DNA from: Cyanophora paradoxa
Lineage: Eukaryota; Glaucocystophyceae; Cyanophorales; Cyanophoraceae
Direction: 5' to 3'
Length of the DNA: 64,000 bases
Assembly (NCBI GenBank): GCA_004431415.1
Contig: QPMI01000159.1
Span: 62,001-126,000 of the forward strand
Shown here: one piece after another, positions 24,389 through 35,114 of the stretch
Position numbering within the stretch: the first letter of the stretch is position 1
Layout of the letters: the number at the start of each line of letters is the position of its first letter
The notes under the pieces: model-generated
Seen by the model: only the letters and a program-made list of their open reading frames with translations
Told to the model about the DNA's origin: nothing
Databases searched by the model: none
Translations under genes and position numbers: made by a program

Positions 24389-25348
24389 AAGAGGCTTCGC
24401 CTGAAAGAGGCTTCGCCTGATATCGAATCTTATCGATCATGATCATGAATTCGAAATTCGAATTCGAAGCTGAAGCTTAATTACTAAGCCTTGAAGTCAA
24501 GGAGCCTGGCCATGGGACCTGTGCGCGCAGGGCGCGCAGCCCAGTGGCGATCGCGAGCTCCAGGCCAAGCTCAGCGGCTATCATAGGCCCGGCGGCCCGC
24601 GGCTCCTGAGGAACCAAGCCCGGCTGCTTCAATATTAATTGCAATGCGCATGCAGCAATTAATTGCAAGCTGACTCACGACTCGCGCTAGCTATATAGCG
24701 CTCGCGCGCGCCCCGCTCGTCTTAGGATGTGCAAGGTGGGGTCTAAATAATAGAGACAGCATCTAGATCTGCAGCTAACCCTCGATCTCGCAGCCGAGCG
24801 AAAAACCAAATTAAAATATATATAAAAGGCCGCGCAGAACAAATTCAAAAGCCCCGCGCGCGCGCTGCGCCCGCCCCCCCCCTCCCCCCCCTCCCCCCCC
24901 CCCCTTCCTCCTCCCTTCTCCCTTCCCGGAGCCCCTTCAAGGCTTCTCTGTAGCTAGTCCAGCGCCGGCGCGGCACTGCCGCCCCCCGGCGCCTTTGCGC
25001 GCCGGCCCCGGCCCCGGCCCCTTGCAATTGGGAGCTCAGCGGCTCGAGCCTTGTGATCAGGGCCTCAGGGCCTGCGAGCCCGGGGCCCGGGCGACGAATA
25101 CGTGTACGCAGGCCTAGGGCCCCGCGGCCGCGGCCCGGGGGCGCCCTAGCTACGCCTATGTACTACGGTACACGCGGGGCCGGGCCTTCCATTTCTTTCC
25201 GAAATTCATGAGCTCGAGGCGTTGAGCTCTCATGATCACCCAGGCTGCAGCTGGCAGCTGCGGATGCAGTGAATTCCGCAGCTCCGAAAGATCATGACTT
25301 CCGACACAAACGTGCACAGCGGCGCCGGGCGCGACGACTGCCCGGCCC
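24389..25348. other. Intergenic region downstream of DIS3
   Basis: It contains a short tandem aaagaggcttcgcctga (24387-24420), an AT-rich part to 24850, and the second copy (about 24895-25005) of the dispersed repeat seen at 15570-15665. No gene is supported. Confidence 0.5.
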
Positions 25349-28300
25349 CTAACTCTGCGCCGCGGCGAGCCGCAGCACGAGCTCCTGCGCGCAGGGCAGC
25401 GAGAGCCAAGTCAGAACAGCGGGCTACCGCGGGGGCCCGGTGCGGAGCGGGGCGGGGCGGGGCGGGCCTGGCGGTGCGGCTGGGGGCTCTCGACAGCGAT
25501 GCGGACCCGCACGCGCTCGAAGAGGCGCAGCGCCAGCCCCTCCGACACCAGCGCCTGCTCCTCGTCCCTGGCCACGGCCCCCGCTGCGTCAGCCCGCCGC
25601 TCCTTGGAGGGTGGGGTGGGGGGTACGGGAATCGGAGCGCACAGGTAGGAGAAGAGGGGGCCCTCGGGAAGCCCCGGGCCGCCCTTCTTGGGGTCCGCCC
25701 CCTGCCTCCGCTTGGCACCCTTCACGTTCACGTTCACGATCCCCTCGAACCCGTACTAGGGAGGGAGGGGGGTATCGGAATGAAAAGAAACGAGAAAGGG
25801 ACCCGCCGGGATTCGAGCGGGGGCTCCATCGGACCTTGGGCACGAGGACGACGACGCCGTTCGAGCGGACGCGGATGACCATCGCGTCGTCCTCCACCAC
25901 CTGAGGCGATCGAGCTAGCGCTCAGGCGAACGAAGGGGCGTTCGCCCAGGCGAACGTTCGCCCGCCCGCTCGCTTGCCTTGCCCCGGAAGAAGATGAGTG
26001 TGTGGAGCTGCACAGAGGCTCGCCCCGCGCGCTGCGCCATCAGGTGCCGCCTGTTCATCACTGCGCCGGCGCCCGAGAACAAGTCAGCGAGCCGAGTCGG
26101 CGAGTCGCGTCTAAGGGTCTCGGGCCCCATCGCGGACCCTCGCAGGCCTTGCCGACGGTCTCCTTGTTCTGCAGGTGGTCCGCGAGGGACTCGAGCCCGA
26201 TGCACGCCGCCAGCAGCCGGTGCACCAGCACGTCTGACGAAAGAGGCGCCGTGAGGGGCGGCGAAGGAAGGTGGGGAGGAGCGGGGCGCGCCGGCGTATC
26301 GCCGGATGGGCGACGTGAAGTGCGTGTAGAGGGGGCACGCCTGCGGCCGAGGAACCTCAGCCCACCGGATCGAATGTTTTCGGCGCAGGCGCCGGGCGCA
26401 CGAGGCCGTAGTGGACGTAGTTCTCGCGCGCGACCTCGCCCGAAGAGAAGTACACCGCCTGGATTCGAGCCGGGGTTCGGAGGGATCGGGCGGGGCGCGC
26501 GGGAGGGGGGGGGGAGGGGGGAGGGGGGGGGGGGGGGCGATCGCGCCTGGTTCATGCAGCGCGTCGAGAGGATGCGGACGAGCTTGTTGAAGTACGGCTG
26601 GTCCTTAATCTGGGGGGGTACGGTGAGGTTGAGGGGGCGGGGGTACGCTGCGCTGTCGTCTCGGAGGGAGGGGAACGTGCGCGCACGATTGCGCGGTCCA
26701 GGGACTCGGCGAGCTCCTTGGAAGTCGAGACCTGGGTGGGGCGGGCGTTGGCGCGACCGGCACAGCAGAGGGCGGAGGCGCCGGCGCTCGCTGAGGAAAG
26801 GCGGGGCGCGGGGCGCGGGGCGGCGGAGCCTGCCTTGAGCTCGATGCCGCGGCGGCGGCAGGCGGCGACGAGCTGGTCGAAGGCGTGGGGGAAGGGCGGC
26901 GGGTGCCGCCTCAGCACCGAGCACTGCGGGAAGTGCTGCACGATCTGCCCGCACGCGAGAAGGTTAGCAGAGATGGCGGCGTCGTCGTAAGCTTAAGAGG
27001 ACGTTATTACAAGGAATCACGAGGGCAGGCTGGTGGGCACGGTATCGAAAGAATCGCAGTCAAGCATTGAGGATCGTTATACGATCTAGAAGCTCTTATC
27101 TCTTGTCTTTGTGTGGGACATCACCTTCTCGGCGACGGAGCAGTTGGCGAGGAGCATGAACTCCTCCACCAGCGAGTTCGCCTCCTTCGTCTCGTACAGC
27201 GCTGAGGGCGGGGTTGGGGGGTACGTGAGCTTTCCGGAAGGGTGGGGGTGGGGGTGGATGGGTGGGGGGATGGGTTCAGGCGCGCCCATGTCGATCGGGT
27301 CCGAGGTCTCGAGGTCGATTTCGAAGCGGACCTGGGGAGGGGGGGGGGTAAAGGGAGGGGTACCCCGCTTCCGGGGACGGGAGGTACGAGGTTCACCTCC
27401 GGGGAGGCCAGGGTAAGGGCGCCCGCCTCAATGCGTTTCCTCTTCAGCTCCTGGGGTACGATCACGAAAAGAGGGGGGAGGGAATGAGGAGGGGCCGGGG
27501 TACCTTGGCGAGCCTGTTCAGGTTGCGTATGTCCTGCGTCAGGTCGCTCTTGTCCTTCCTGCACCCGGTCCGACCGTCAGCCGACTGAGAGCGGGGCCCG
27601 AGAAGGAAGGGAGGAGGCGGGGCGCGCGGGTCGTCCATGCGGTTCTGGGCCTCGCCATAGCTCAGCGCCGCCACCGATTTGATCACCGCCTGCCGCCCCG
27701 CCTCAGAAGAGGGGAGGGGGGGGGGCGGGGGGGTGCGCCCGCCTTGAAGAACTCGACGCGGACGATGTCGGCCTTGGGCGTGAGCTCCTGCGGGGGGGAA
27801 GGAAGAAGGGGTACGCTCGGCGGGGCTGCAGGAAAGGAGGGGAGGCGGCGGCGGGGTGGCGCGCCCAGACGACGGAGAAGGTGAGGCGGTCCCTCTGCCC
27901 CACCAGCGAACAGATGTCTGCGGGCGGGGGCGAGCGGGCGGGCGATCGTTAGGCCCCACGCGTCTCGCCTAGACCTGACGCGTAGCGCGCGAGCGAGCTA
28001 GGGGCGGGTGCCGTGCGGTCCAAGTCTAGGTCTAGGTTCGCTTCTTCTTCTTCTCGACCTAGATCTGGACCGCTTCATCTTCGCGCGCACCGGTGGTGAG
28101 CTGCTCGGGGAGCATGTCGATGCGGCGCCCGACGAGGTACACCGACGTCGAGCGCGCCGCCCCCTCCACGTCCAGCGCCGTCCCCGCCTGCCCGAGCGAG
28201 GCGCGTAGGCTTAGGGGCTTAGGCTTAGGGGCCGCCTGGGCGCGCGGGCGGGCGCGCCTTGACGAAGTGGGAGACGTCGGCGATGTCTTGGGGGGGCGGG

Positions 28301-30811
28301 TACACCGGTCGAGGGGCGCAGCGCGGGCGGGAGGGAGAGACAGGGGGGCGGGGGAGGGCAGCGCTGCGCCGCGGCGCGCGCACGCGGGGCGACAAGGATA
28401 CGGACACCGACCTGAGGGGGGAAAAGGAAACGAAGGGCGTCAGCGAGGAAAGCGCGGTGAAACGAGCGGACGGTCGGGCGGGCGGACCTCGAAGTTGCCG
28501 TTGGGGAGGGCGCGGCAGTGCAGCGCGTCGTCGATGTCCTTGCAGCCTTCGGAGGGCAGCCGTCGACGTCGGTTGGAGAGGGGGCGCGGGGCGCGGGGCG
28601 CGGGCCGGACGCACCGGGCGGGTCGATGGAGCAGACGCGGAGGCCCCGCAGGTCCTGTACCCCCCACCCTCCTATCAGCTCTGGCTCGGAACGGGAGGAG
28701 GGCGGGCGGGCGGGCAGGCGCCTTCCGGGCGGAGAGGTCCTCGTTCTCGATGCGCCAGGGCGCCTTCGGGAGGCACGCCATGCAATCCTCGCTGCGCGCG
28801 CGCGCGAGGTTACGAAGGGAGGAAGAGATGGGGGGTACGGGGCGATGCGGGGCGGGGGGACCTGAAGGGGTGTACGGGGATGTCGTTCTCGTGCAGGAGA
28901 ACCTCCGTCTCGGCGGCCTGAGGAGGGGGTACGGCGTCAGAGAAGGTGTGTACGGGGTACCCGCTACGGGAAAAAGGGGCGGGAGGGAGCGCACCTTGTC
29001 TCCGATGGGTCCGATGATGCGCACGTAGTGGCCGGAGGGGTACCTGCAACGCGACCGCCCGCTCGGATTCGGGGAGGAGGGGTACATTAACAACTGCGCG
29101 CCTGGAGTGGCGGTCCCAGCCGTCGATGGATACGACAATGCGCTTGCCCGCCAGCAGCGACGACTGCCGCGTGTGGATCCGGATCTGCGAGGGCGTACAC
29201 ATAATGAGGACCCGGTCGCGGGAAGGGGGCGAGCGGGGGGTACGTGGCGCGCCTTCGGGATCTTGCGGTCGACGGCCACGAAGAGGACCTGCGCGCGCGG
29301 GGATTCGAACCAGCGACGCTCGCGCGGGCGGGGTACGGGCTCCGCGCCTTCTCGCCCCGCGGGGGGTTCCCGTCCGCGTCCGTCTCGATGGAGCCGCAGT
29401 ACCTGCCGGGCGACGGACCGTGGGCCGGGGGGGGGGTACGTCCACGCAGAGGGGGGGTACGCCGCGTCGCGCCGCGCACGGGCGCCAGTTGCGCTTGATG
29501 ACGCCCAGGACGCGCCCCGTGGGCTGCTTCTCGCCCGAGGGCGCGATCCCGACGCCTTCGATCGGCTCCGCCTGCTCGTCCTTCTTGCCCTTCGCCGCCC
29601 CCGCCGCAGCCTTCGGCTTGGCCGCCCCTTTCTCCTTCCCCCCCGCCTTCTCCTTCTCGCCCCCGGCCTCCCCCGCCGCCTCGTCCTCCTCCTCATCCTC
29701 GTCGTTGTCTGCCGCGCTCTCGTTCAGGGGGTACGGCATCGTCTGGAGGGTGGGGGGGTAGCGCGCGCACCCACGGCGAGGCGGTCCGAGGGGGCCCTCC
29801 ACTGCGACTCGGGCAGCAGCTGCGGGTGCGGGTCGGGTCGCCGGGGGGTACGCGGGCGGGGCTCGGGGGATGGGGGGTACGTGCGCACCTGGACCGCGAC
29901 GACGTCCCCGTCGATCGCGCGGTTCAGATCCTCGCGGCCCCGAATCAGGATGTCCTTGTCCAGATCTGGATGTACCCGACCCCGCTCGAGGGGGTACGGC
30001 TCGCAGAGCGGGCTGGGGGTACGCGAATCGCGCACCCTGGGCGAAAAGGTACCCCTCGAAGCAGTTGTAGGGGTTCATACGAAGTGATCCCTGGTAAACG
30101 TTGCCCGCCTTGACGCGCTCCGCGATCTCGGAGGGGCTGAGGTGCTGCGGGGCGCACCCTCAGGCCAGGCGCCGGCGCAGCGGGGTACGCGATGCGGGCG
30201 CGGGTCCTCCCACCTCGGGGTACAGGCACTTGCGCTTTCCAGGCCGCGTATCCCCCTCCTGCTCTTCCACCGCCTGCACTGGGGCCTCAACGGGGTGCGG
30301 AGAGTAAGGGAGGGGATGGCGGGGGGTACGGGGCCCGCCTCGCCGTCGCCGTCGCCGCCGGCGCGGGCCACAAGGTCGAGGAGCGCCGGGTGGTCCGTCA
30401 ACGATTTCACGTACTCCAGCACTGGTGGGGCGCGTCGGCTTCAAGTTTGGCCGCGGCTCCCAGGCCCTGCGCAGCGTACCCGTCTGGCACTGGAGCCCCG
30501 CCTCGATCGCCTTCCGCTTGTTCCCGGCGTCGTTCGTGATCAAAACGACCTGCGCGCGAATCGGGTCGGTTAGCGAGGGTCCGCAGCGGAGCGCGCCGGG
30601 CGGCTCGCCTGGGGCGCGGGGTCCCTCCTCGACAAATGCTTCCCGTACCACTCCGTCGCCACGCGGATCGCTGCGCCGCCGTCGGCGCGCGCTCGAGCCG
30701 CGCTACCGCTGGGCAAGCGAGCGCGCTCGCGCACCGCGGTCGTTCCTGTCGTTCGCGCTCTCGCTCGGCTGCTGCTCCACGTACGTCTCCCTGCGCTCGC
30801 CCCGGGCGGCT

Positions 30812-30846
<35 letters not shown>

Positions 30847-31423
30847 CAGCGGCGGAGCGCGGGCGTCCGCACCGGTGGTGCTCGTTGGAGAAGAGGTGGA
30901 AGTGCTTCGCGGCGTCCCCGAGGGCCGTGCGCAGGCGGTTGTACGTGCTCATGTTGAGGTTCTTCGTCTCCTGCAGCACCGTCTGCAGCACGATCACGTT
31001 CGTCCCCGCCGGCAGGTTCTCCACGACGTCCATCTGCGACGCGGGCGCTGCCTCAGCCGCGCCTGGCCCAGGGGCTGGCAGCGGCGGCGCGATCGGCTCC
31101 GGGGACAGCCCGAGCGGAGCCCGGGGGTCGAGTGCAGCGCAGCCGTAGCATCGCTCATGCGTAGCTAAGCGCCGCAGGCCCGGCGGCAGCGCCGGGGCAC
31201 CGCGAGTGTGCCTGCGCAGCGCGGAGCGAACCTGGTGGATGATCACATTCGTGTCGAGGAGCACGTAGGCGTTGGCCGTCGCATTGAGCTTCGGGGTCTC
31301 GTTCTTGCAGTCGCTGCAGCCCTGCACGCCGCAGTAGATGTCGTCGCGCAGGTAGTGCTCTCGCACGACCTTGACGACGTTCCCCTTGCGCGTGCGCTTT
31401 GCGAACGCCTTGTTGATCTGCAT
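25349..31423 (-). CDS. DIS3: Exosome catalytic subunit DIS3/RRP44 (3'-5' exoribonuclease and PIN endonuclease), multi-exon
   Basis: DIS3 is the catalytic subunit of the nuclear and cytoplasmic RNA exosome. Seen from the N-terminus: MQINKAFAKRTRKGNVVKVV, then the CR3 cysteine motif within YCGVQGCSDCKN; a PIN domain starting YVLLDTNVIIHQ and continuing through FVPAGT-like and LITNDAGNKRKA-like strands; cold-shock regions (NPYNCFEGYLFAQG, INRAIDGD); and an RNB domain with the catalytic acidic motif DPPGCKDIDDALHC, GVHIADVSHFVK, SYGEAQNRMDD, EFMLLANCSVAEKV and the [20 protein letters not shown] signature. An S1-type C-terminus follows (VKVP-like, EGIVNVNV). The probable last exon ends ELVLRLAAAQS at 25349, joined by what looks like a GC-AG intron. 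The Met at 31423 matches the usual N-terminus. About twenty short introns interrupt it, many with donor GTACCCC. NAT9 lies head-to-head upstream. Confidence 0.93.
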
Positions 31424-31795
31424 CGATCCCCGCGCTCCCCTTTGCGAGCTGCGAAGCTGGTTCTAGGCTTCGCTGCCTGCCGGGTACACTGAAATTGGAC
31501 AGCTGCAGCAGCGCGGCCGCTTCCGAGCGTACGGCGTGCTGGCAGTGTGCTTGCCTTGAAGCGAGGTGCTCGCCCTTCGCCGCCGACCCACCTCGAGCGC
31601 CCGCTCCACGCGTCTCACACGCCTCGCAGAGCGCGGCCAGCTCCGAACTTCGAAAAAGCGGCGGCTTAGCTTGCAGAGGAGACAGCGGGACCGCTAGCCG
31701 AGCTGCACAGAGGTGAGGCGCTACAGCCCGAGCACGGGGCGCGGCGCGGCGAGAGCCGATCGCGCCGGCGCCGCAGGGTTAGCGCCCGGCGCGGG
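31424..31795. promoter_or_regulatory. Bidirectional promoter region DIS3 / NAT9
   Basis: This spacer of 372 bases lies between two divergent, well-identified genes and contains no supported coding sequence. A shared promoter is inferred from geometry. No TATA-like motif is evident. Confidence 0.4.
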
Positions 31796-32804
31796 ATGCG
31801 CGCCAACGCGAAACTGGTGCTCGAGGGCGCGAGCGTCCTGCTCGTGCCCTACGAGAAGGAGCACGTCGTCCAGTACAGTGCGCCCCGTTTTCGCACCGGA
31901 CGGGCCGGTGCCAGCGCTAGCCAGATCGATTCCGGGCTCCACGCGCGCTTGCGGACTGACCGGATGCGCGCTCGCGTCCGCGCCCGCCGCGCAGACCGGT
32001 GGATGCAGGACGCGACGCTGCAGGAGCTGACGGGGAGCGAGCCGCTGACGCTGGAGGAAGAGTACGAGATGCAGCGGAGCTGGCGCGAGGACGAGAAGAA
32101 GCTCACGTTCATCCTGCTCGACCCGACGCTGCCAGACACGGAGGGCACGGGCCAGCACGGCGGCGGTGCGCGGGAATTGAAGCCTTCACAGCCCCTGCGC
32201 GGCCCCTCTCCGGTCCGCTGATTCCGCGGCCGGTACCAGGCATGGCCGGGGACGTAAACGTCTACTTCCACGACTACCTGGACCCCGGCACCGGCGAGAT
32301 CGAGGTCATGGTGCCCTCCCCTCCCATCCGTACCCCCCTCCCCGGCTGCCCGGTACCCCCGCGTCCCGCCCCGACGCGGCGGATCCGGACAGGTCGCGGA
32401 GCCGCAATGCAGGCGGAAAGGCATCGCCTCCGAGGCGCTCGGCATCATGATGGTACCCCCCGCCGGCCTCAACCTGTACCCCCCAAAAAAGATCGCCCCG
32501 GCAGCACTACGGGGCGGAGGACCTGGGCGTGCAGCGCTACGAGGCGAAGATCAAGGAGCACAACGCCGCCTCGATCGCCATGTTTGAGAAGGTGGGACCC
32601 CGCGCCGTGCCCGCCGCTTCAAATTCGAATCGCATCGCTCTCGAACTCACACACGTTCCGGGTCTTTGACAGTTGGGGTACAGCTTCGTGAGCCGGTCGG
32701 AGGCGTTCGGGGAGGTGACGTACGAGTACGTGGTAACCCCCGAGGCGCGGGCCGCCCTGGCCGCCCGCTGCGCCGGCGTCAAGCGCAGGCCCTACGCCGG
32801 CTAG
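31796..32804 (+). CDS. NAT9: N-acetyltransferase 9-like protein (GNAT fold)
   Basis: Seen: exon 1 reads [20 protein letters not shown] and EHVVQY. After an intron (about 31877-31998) the text continues [20 protein letters not shown], then [20 protein letters not shown] with the acetyl-CoA-type tail [20 protein letters not shown] and EVM. Later exons give [30 protein letters not shown], then [11 protein letters not shown] and [18 protein letters not shown]. This follows the NAT9 family almost motif for motif: [12 protein letters not shown].SW, MxGDVNLF, FEAKIxxxNxxSIxMFxKL. Established: NAT9 is a GNAT-family acetyltransferase linked to microtubule stability in animals. Three or four short introns are present. 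The stop is TAG at 32802-32804. Confidence 0.92.
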
Positions 32805-33174
32805 CCCCCGGCCCCGGGCCCGGGCCCCCGGGCCCTGGGCCCCCGACCCCGTCCTCCGTCTGCCGCCTGGCCCCGCCTCTCGAGCATTCATTTTGCAGCA
32901 CAGTGCAGCCGCCCACGGGCGTTTAGCCCTCCAGGGCCGCTGCTCAGGCCGTGGCCAAGCCGCCGCCGCGCAGCCGCTGAGTCATCGCAGCAGCTGAGAA
33001 TCTTGAAATCGACCTGAAATAACACTCACTCACGCACAAGAGGGGCGAGAGGAGCAGTATAATACACGGGGCCGCGGACTGCAGCGCTAGATCGAGGGGA
33101 AAAGGTGTCGGAAAAAAAGTCCTAGCTATAGCCTAGTAGGGGTACCTACACTAACGCTACGAGGGAGCTGGGGG
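32805..33174. other. Convergent intergenic region
   Basis: This is between the 3' ends of NAT9 and the cis-prenyltransferase gene. It starts with a GGGCCC-rich block (32808-32860) and ends with a gctatagcctagtagggg word at about 33125-33142. Part of that word recurs at 41309-41332. No gene is supported. Confidence 0.5.
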
Positions 33175-34651
33175 CTACGCGAGCCCGAAGCGACGGGTAC
33201 GGCCTTGGAACCACAGGAGCGCGTCCCCGAACTCCCGGGTACCGAAATCCGGCCAGAACGTGTTCGCAACGTACAGCTCGGCGTACGCCGCCTGAGGGGG
33301 GGGGAGAAGTGAGCAGGGATACGGCGATTGGGCACACTAGAGGAGGGGGGGAGGGGTGGGGCGAGCGGACCTGCCAGAGGAGGAAGTTGGACAGCCGGTG
33401 CTCGCCCCCGGAGCGGATGACGAGGTCGGGGTCCGGGGTACGCGATTCGCCGGGGCCGGCGCTGGTGAAGAGGTACCCGGCGACGGTCTCCTCGGTGATG
33501 GACTCGGGGTCCAGGAGCCCGTCGCGCGCCCGCCGGGCGATCTCGCGCGCCGCGTGCGCGATCTCGTCCCGCCCTCCGTAGTTCAGGGCGATGCGGAGCT
33601 GCAGCTTGCCGTTGCCCCGCGTCCGCCGCTCCGCCGCCGCCGCCTCCCGCTGGAGCGCCGCGGGCAGCGCGCCGAGGTCCCCGGCGAACCGCACGCGGAC
33701 GCCGTTCTTGTCCAGCGCATCCATTTCGCGCGCGAGGGCCCGCGAGAAGAGCCCCATCAGGAACTCGACCTCTGCGCGCGCGCGCGCACGCGAGCCGCGT
33801 CCGGTTGGCGGGAGAGCGGCGGCGGCGGCGGCGCGGGCGGGAGCGCGGCGGAGCCGGGGTCGCACCGGCGGGTTTTCTGCTGCGGTTCTCGGTTGAGAAG
33901 GCGTAGACCGTGAGGTGCTCGACGCCCCAGGAGAGGCACGCGCGGACGATGTTGCGCAGCGCCTCCACGCCGCGCTCGTGGCCCGCGATCCGCGGCATGC
34001 CGCGCTGCCTTGCCCACCGCCCGTTGCCGTCCATGATGATCGCCACGTGCCTCGGAACGAGCTCCGGCCTGCGCCGCGCCGCTCGGGCGGTCAAGCGATG
34101 CGGATTGAATCCTGCGAGCGCATCGCAGCGGCCCACCGCAGTTCTGGGGGCATCGGGATCCGCTCTTCATCGCCGTTCGGTGCATCCGCAACCGCCGCGC
34201 TGCTGCTGGGAACCGCGGGCGGATGCGGTTCTTGTTCCCGCCGCGAAGGATGCTCGACCGGCGTCCAGACCGACGGCACGTAGTCGGTCGCGCTGACGAC
34301 GACGTCGTCCAGGAAGGGAACATCGAGGATGCGGCCTCCGAACGCGTCGTCTGGTGCAAAGTCGTTTGGCGCCTCGCAACGTGGTGCAGACGCCACGCGC
34401 GATCCCGTCCCGCGCGGCGTCGCCGGCGGGGCGGCGCGGAGAGGCGCCCTGCTGCCGACTACTGCGCTGTGCCGCAATCCTCGGTGGAAGGTCCGCGGCG
34501 GACGGGCGGGAGCAGCGATACAGGCCGCTGCCCGACGCTCTGCAGGCCGGACCGCATCGCAGCTCATCGCATCAGATCTGTCAAGCCACGATTCGGCCGC
34601 CCGCGCGGCCGCCGGTAACGCCGGGCAGCTGACGAAGCCCGCGAGATGCAT
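33175..34651 (-). CDS. cis-Prenyltransferase (undecaprenyl / dehydrodolichyl diphosphate synthase family)
   Basis: This enzyme condenses isopentenyl diphosphate onto an allylic diphosphate to make long cis-polyprenyl diphosphates. Seen: [17 protein letters not shown] (the family's first signature with the catalytic Asp), [68 protein letters not shown], then [19 protein letters not shown] with the RxGGExRLSNF motif and [10 protein letters not shown], ending RRFGLA at 33175. The RxG motif at the C-terminus marks the single-subunit type. Upstream of the domain, an intron (about 34115-34145) joins PMPPEL to [12 protein letters not shown] in frame. The Met at 34651 gives [18 protein letters not shown], a signal-peptide-like segment, before an Arg/Ala/Ser-rich stretch, which suggests plastid or ER targeting (inference). 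The Met at 34136 is a possible shorter start. Confidence 0.88.
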
Positions 34652-35114
34652 TTCGCCCGCTCGCCGCCGCTGGTGGTTGTTCGAGCACGCGCCCGTGGAA
34701 TGCACGACCTCGGTGCGCAGTGCGCAGGCTCCTTGTCGCGTGCGGCTGCTCGGCCTTTTCCCGCTCCGATTTTCGCTCCGCGTACCCCAAGCTGCGAGAG
34801 TTGGTGTACTCCCCCGCAGAGGAAGCGGCTTTGCGGCAGGACGCCGCTGAAAGGCGCATTGGGAGCGCATCGGAAGCGCATCGGGAGCACAGCTAGTTAG
34901 GTTCGTAACGGTGCCCGGCGGCGCGCTCCACAGATCGCAACTCGCTGCGCATTCGAACCGCAGTGCGCGGCGCAAGGAATCATCGCGGGACTGACGCGCG
35001 CCCGCAGCGCAGCGCGCTGCGCGAGGCGGGCGTGGTTCGTCCCGCCGTCGTTCAAAGCAGCATCGGCGAGCACCAGCGCGGGTCGCAGCGCATGCGCGGC
35101 GCGGGCCATTCGAG
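34652..35114. promoter_or_regulatory. Bidirectional promoter region cis-prenyltransferase / GT-A-like gene
   Basis: This divergent spacer contains open frames on both strands, but none resembles a protein. The block near 34850-34885 is a small tandem of gcgcattgggagcgcatcgg-like units. The promoter role is inferred from orientation. Confidence 0.35.

Noticed and set aside
24840-25030. Small minus-strand frame in the pyrimidine tract
   Set aside because: It translates to Gly/Arg/Ala low-complexity sequence from a homopolymer-rich dispersed repeat.
29300-29330. Possible tRNA gene because of a T-arm-like gattcgaacc word
   Set aside because: No acceptor stem, D-arm or anticodon arm could be folded around it. 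The word lies in a DIS3 intron.
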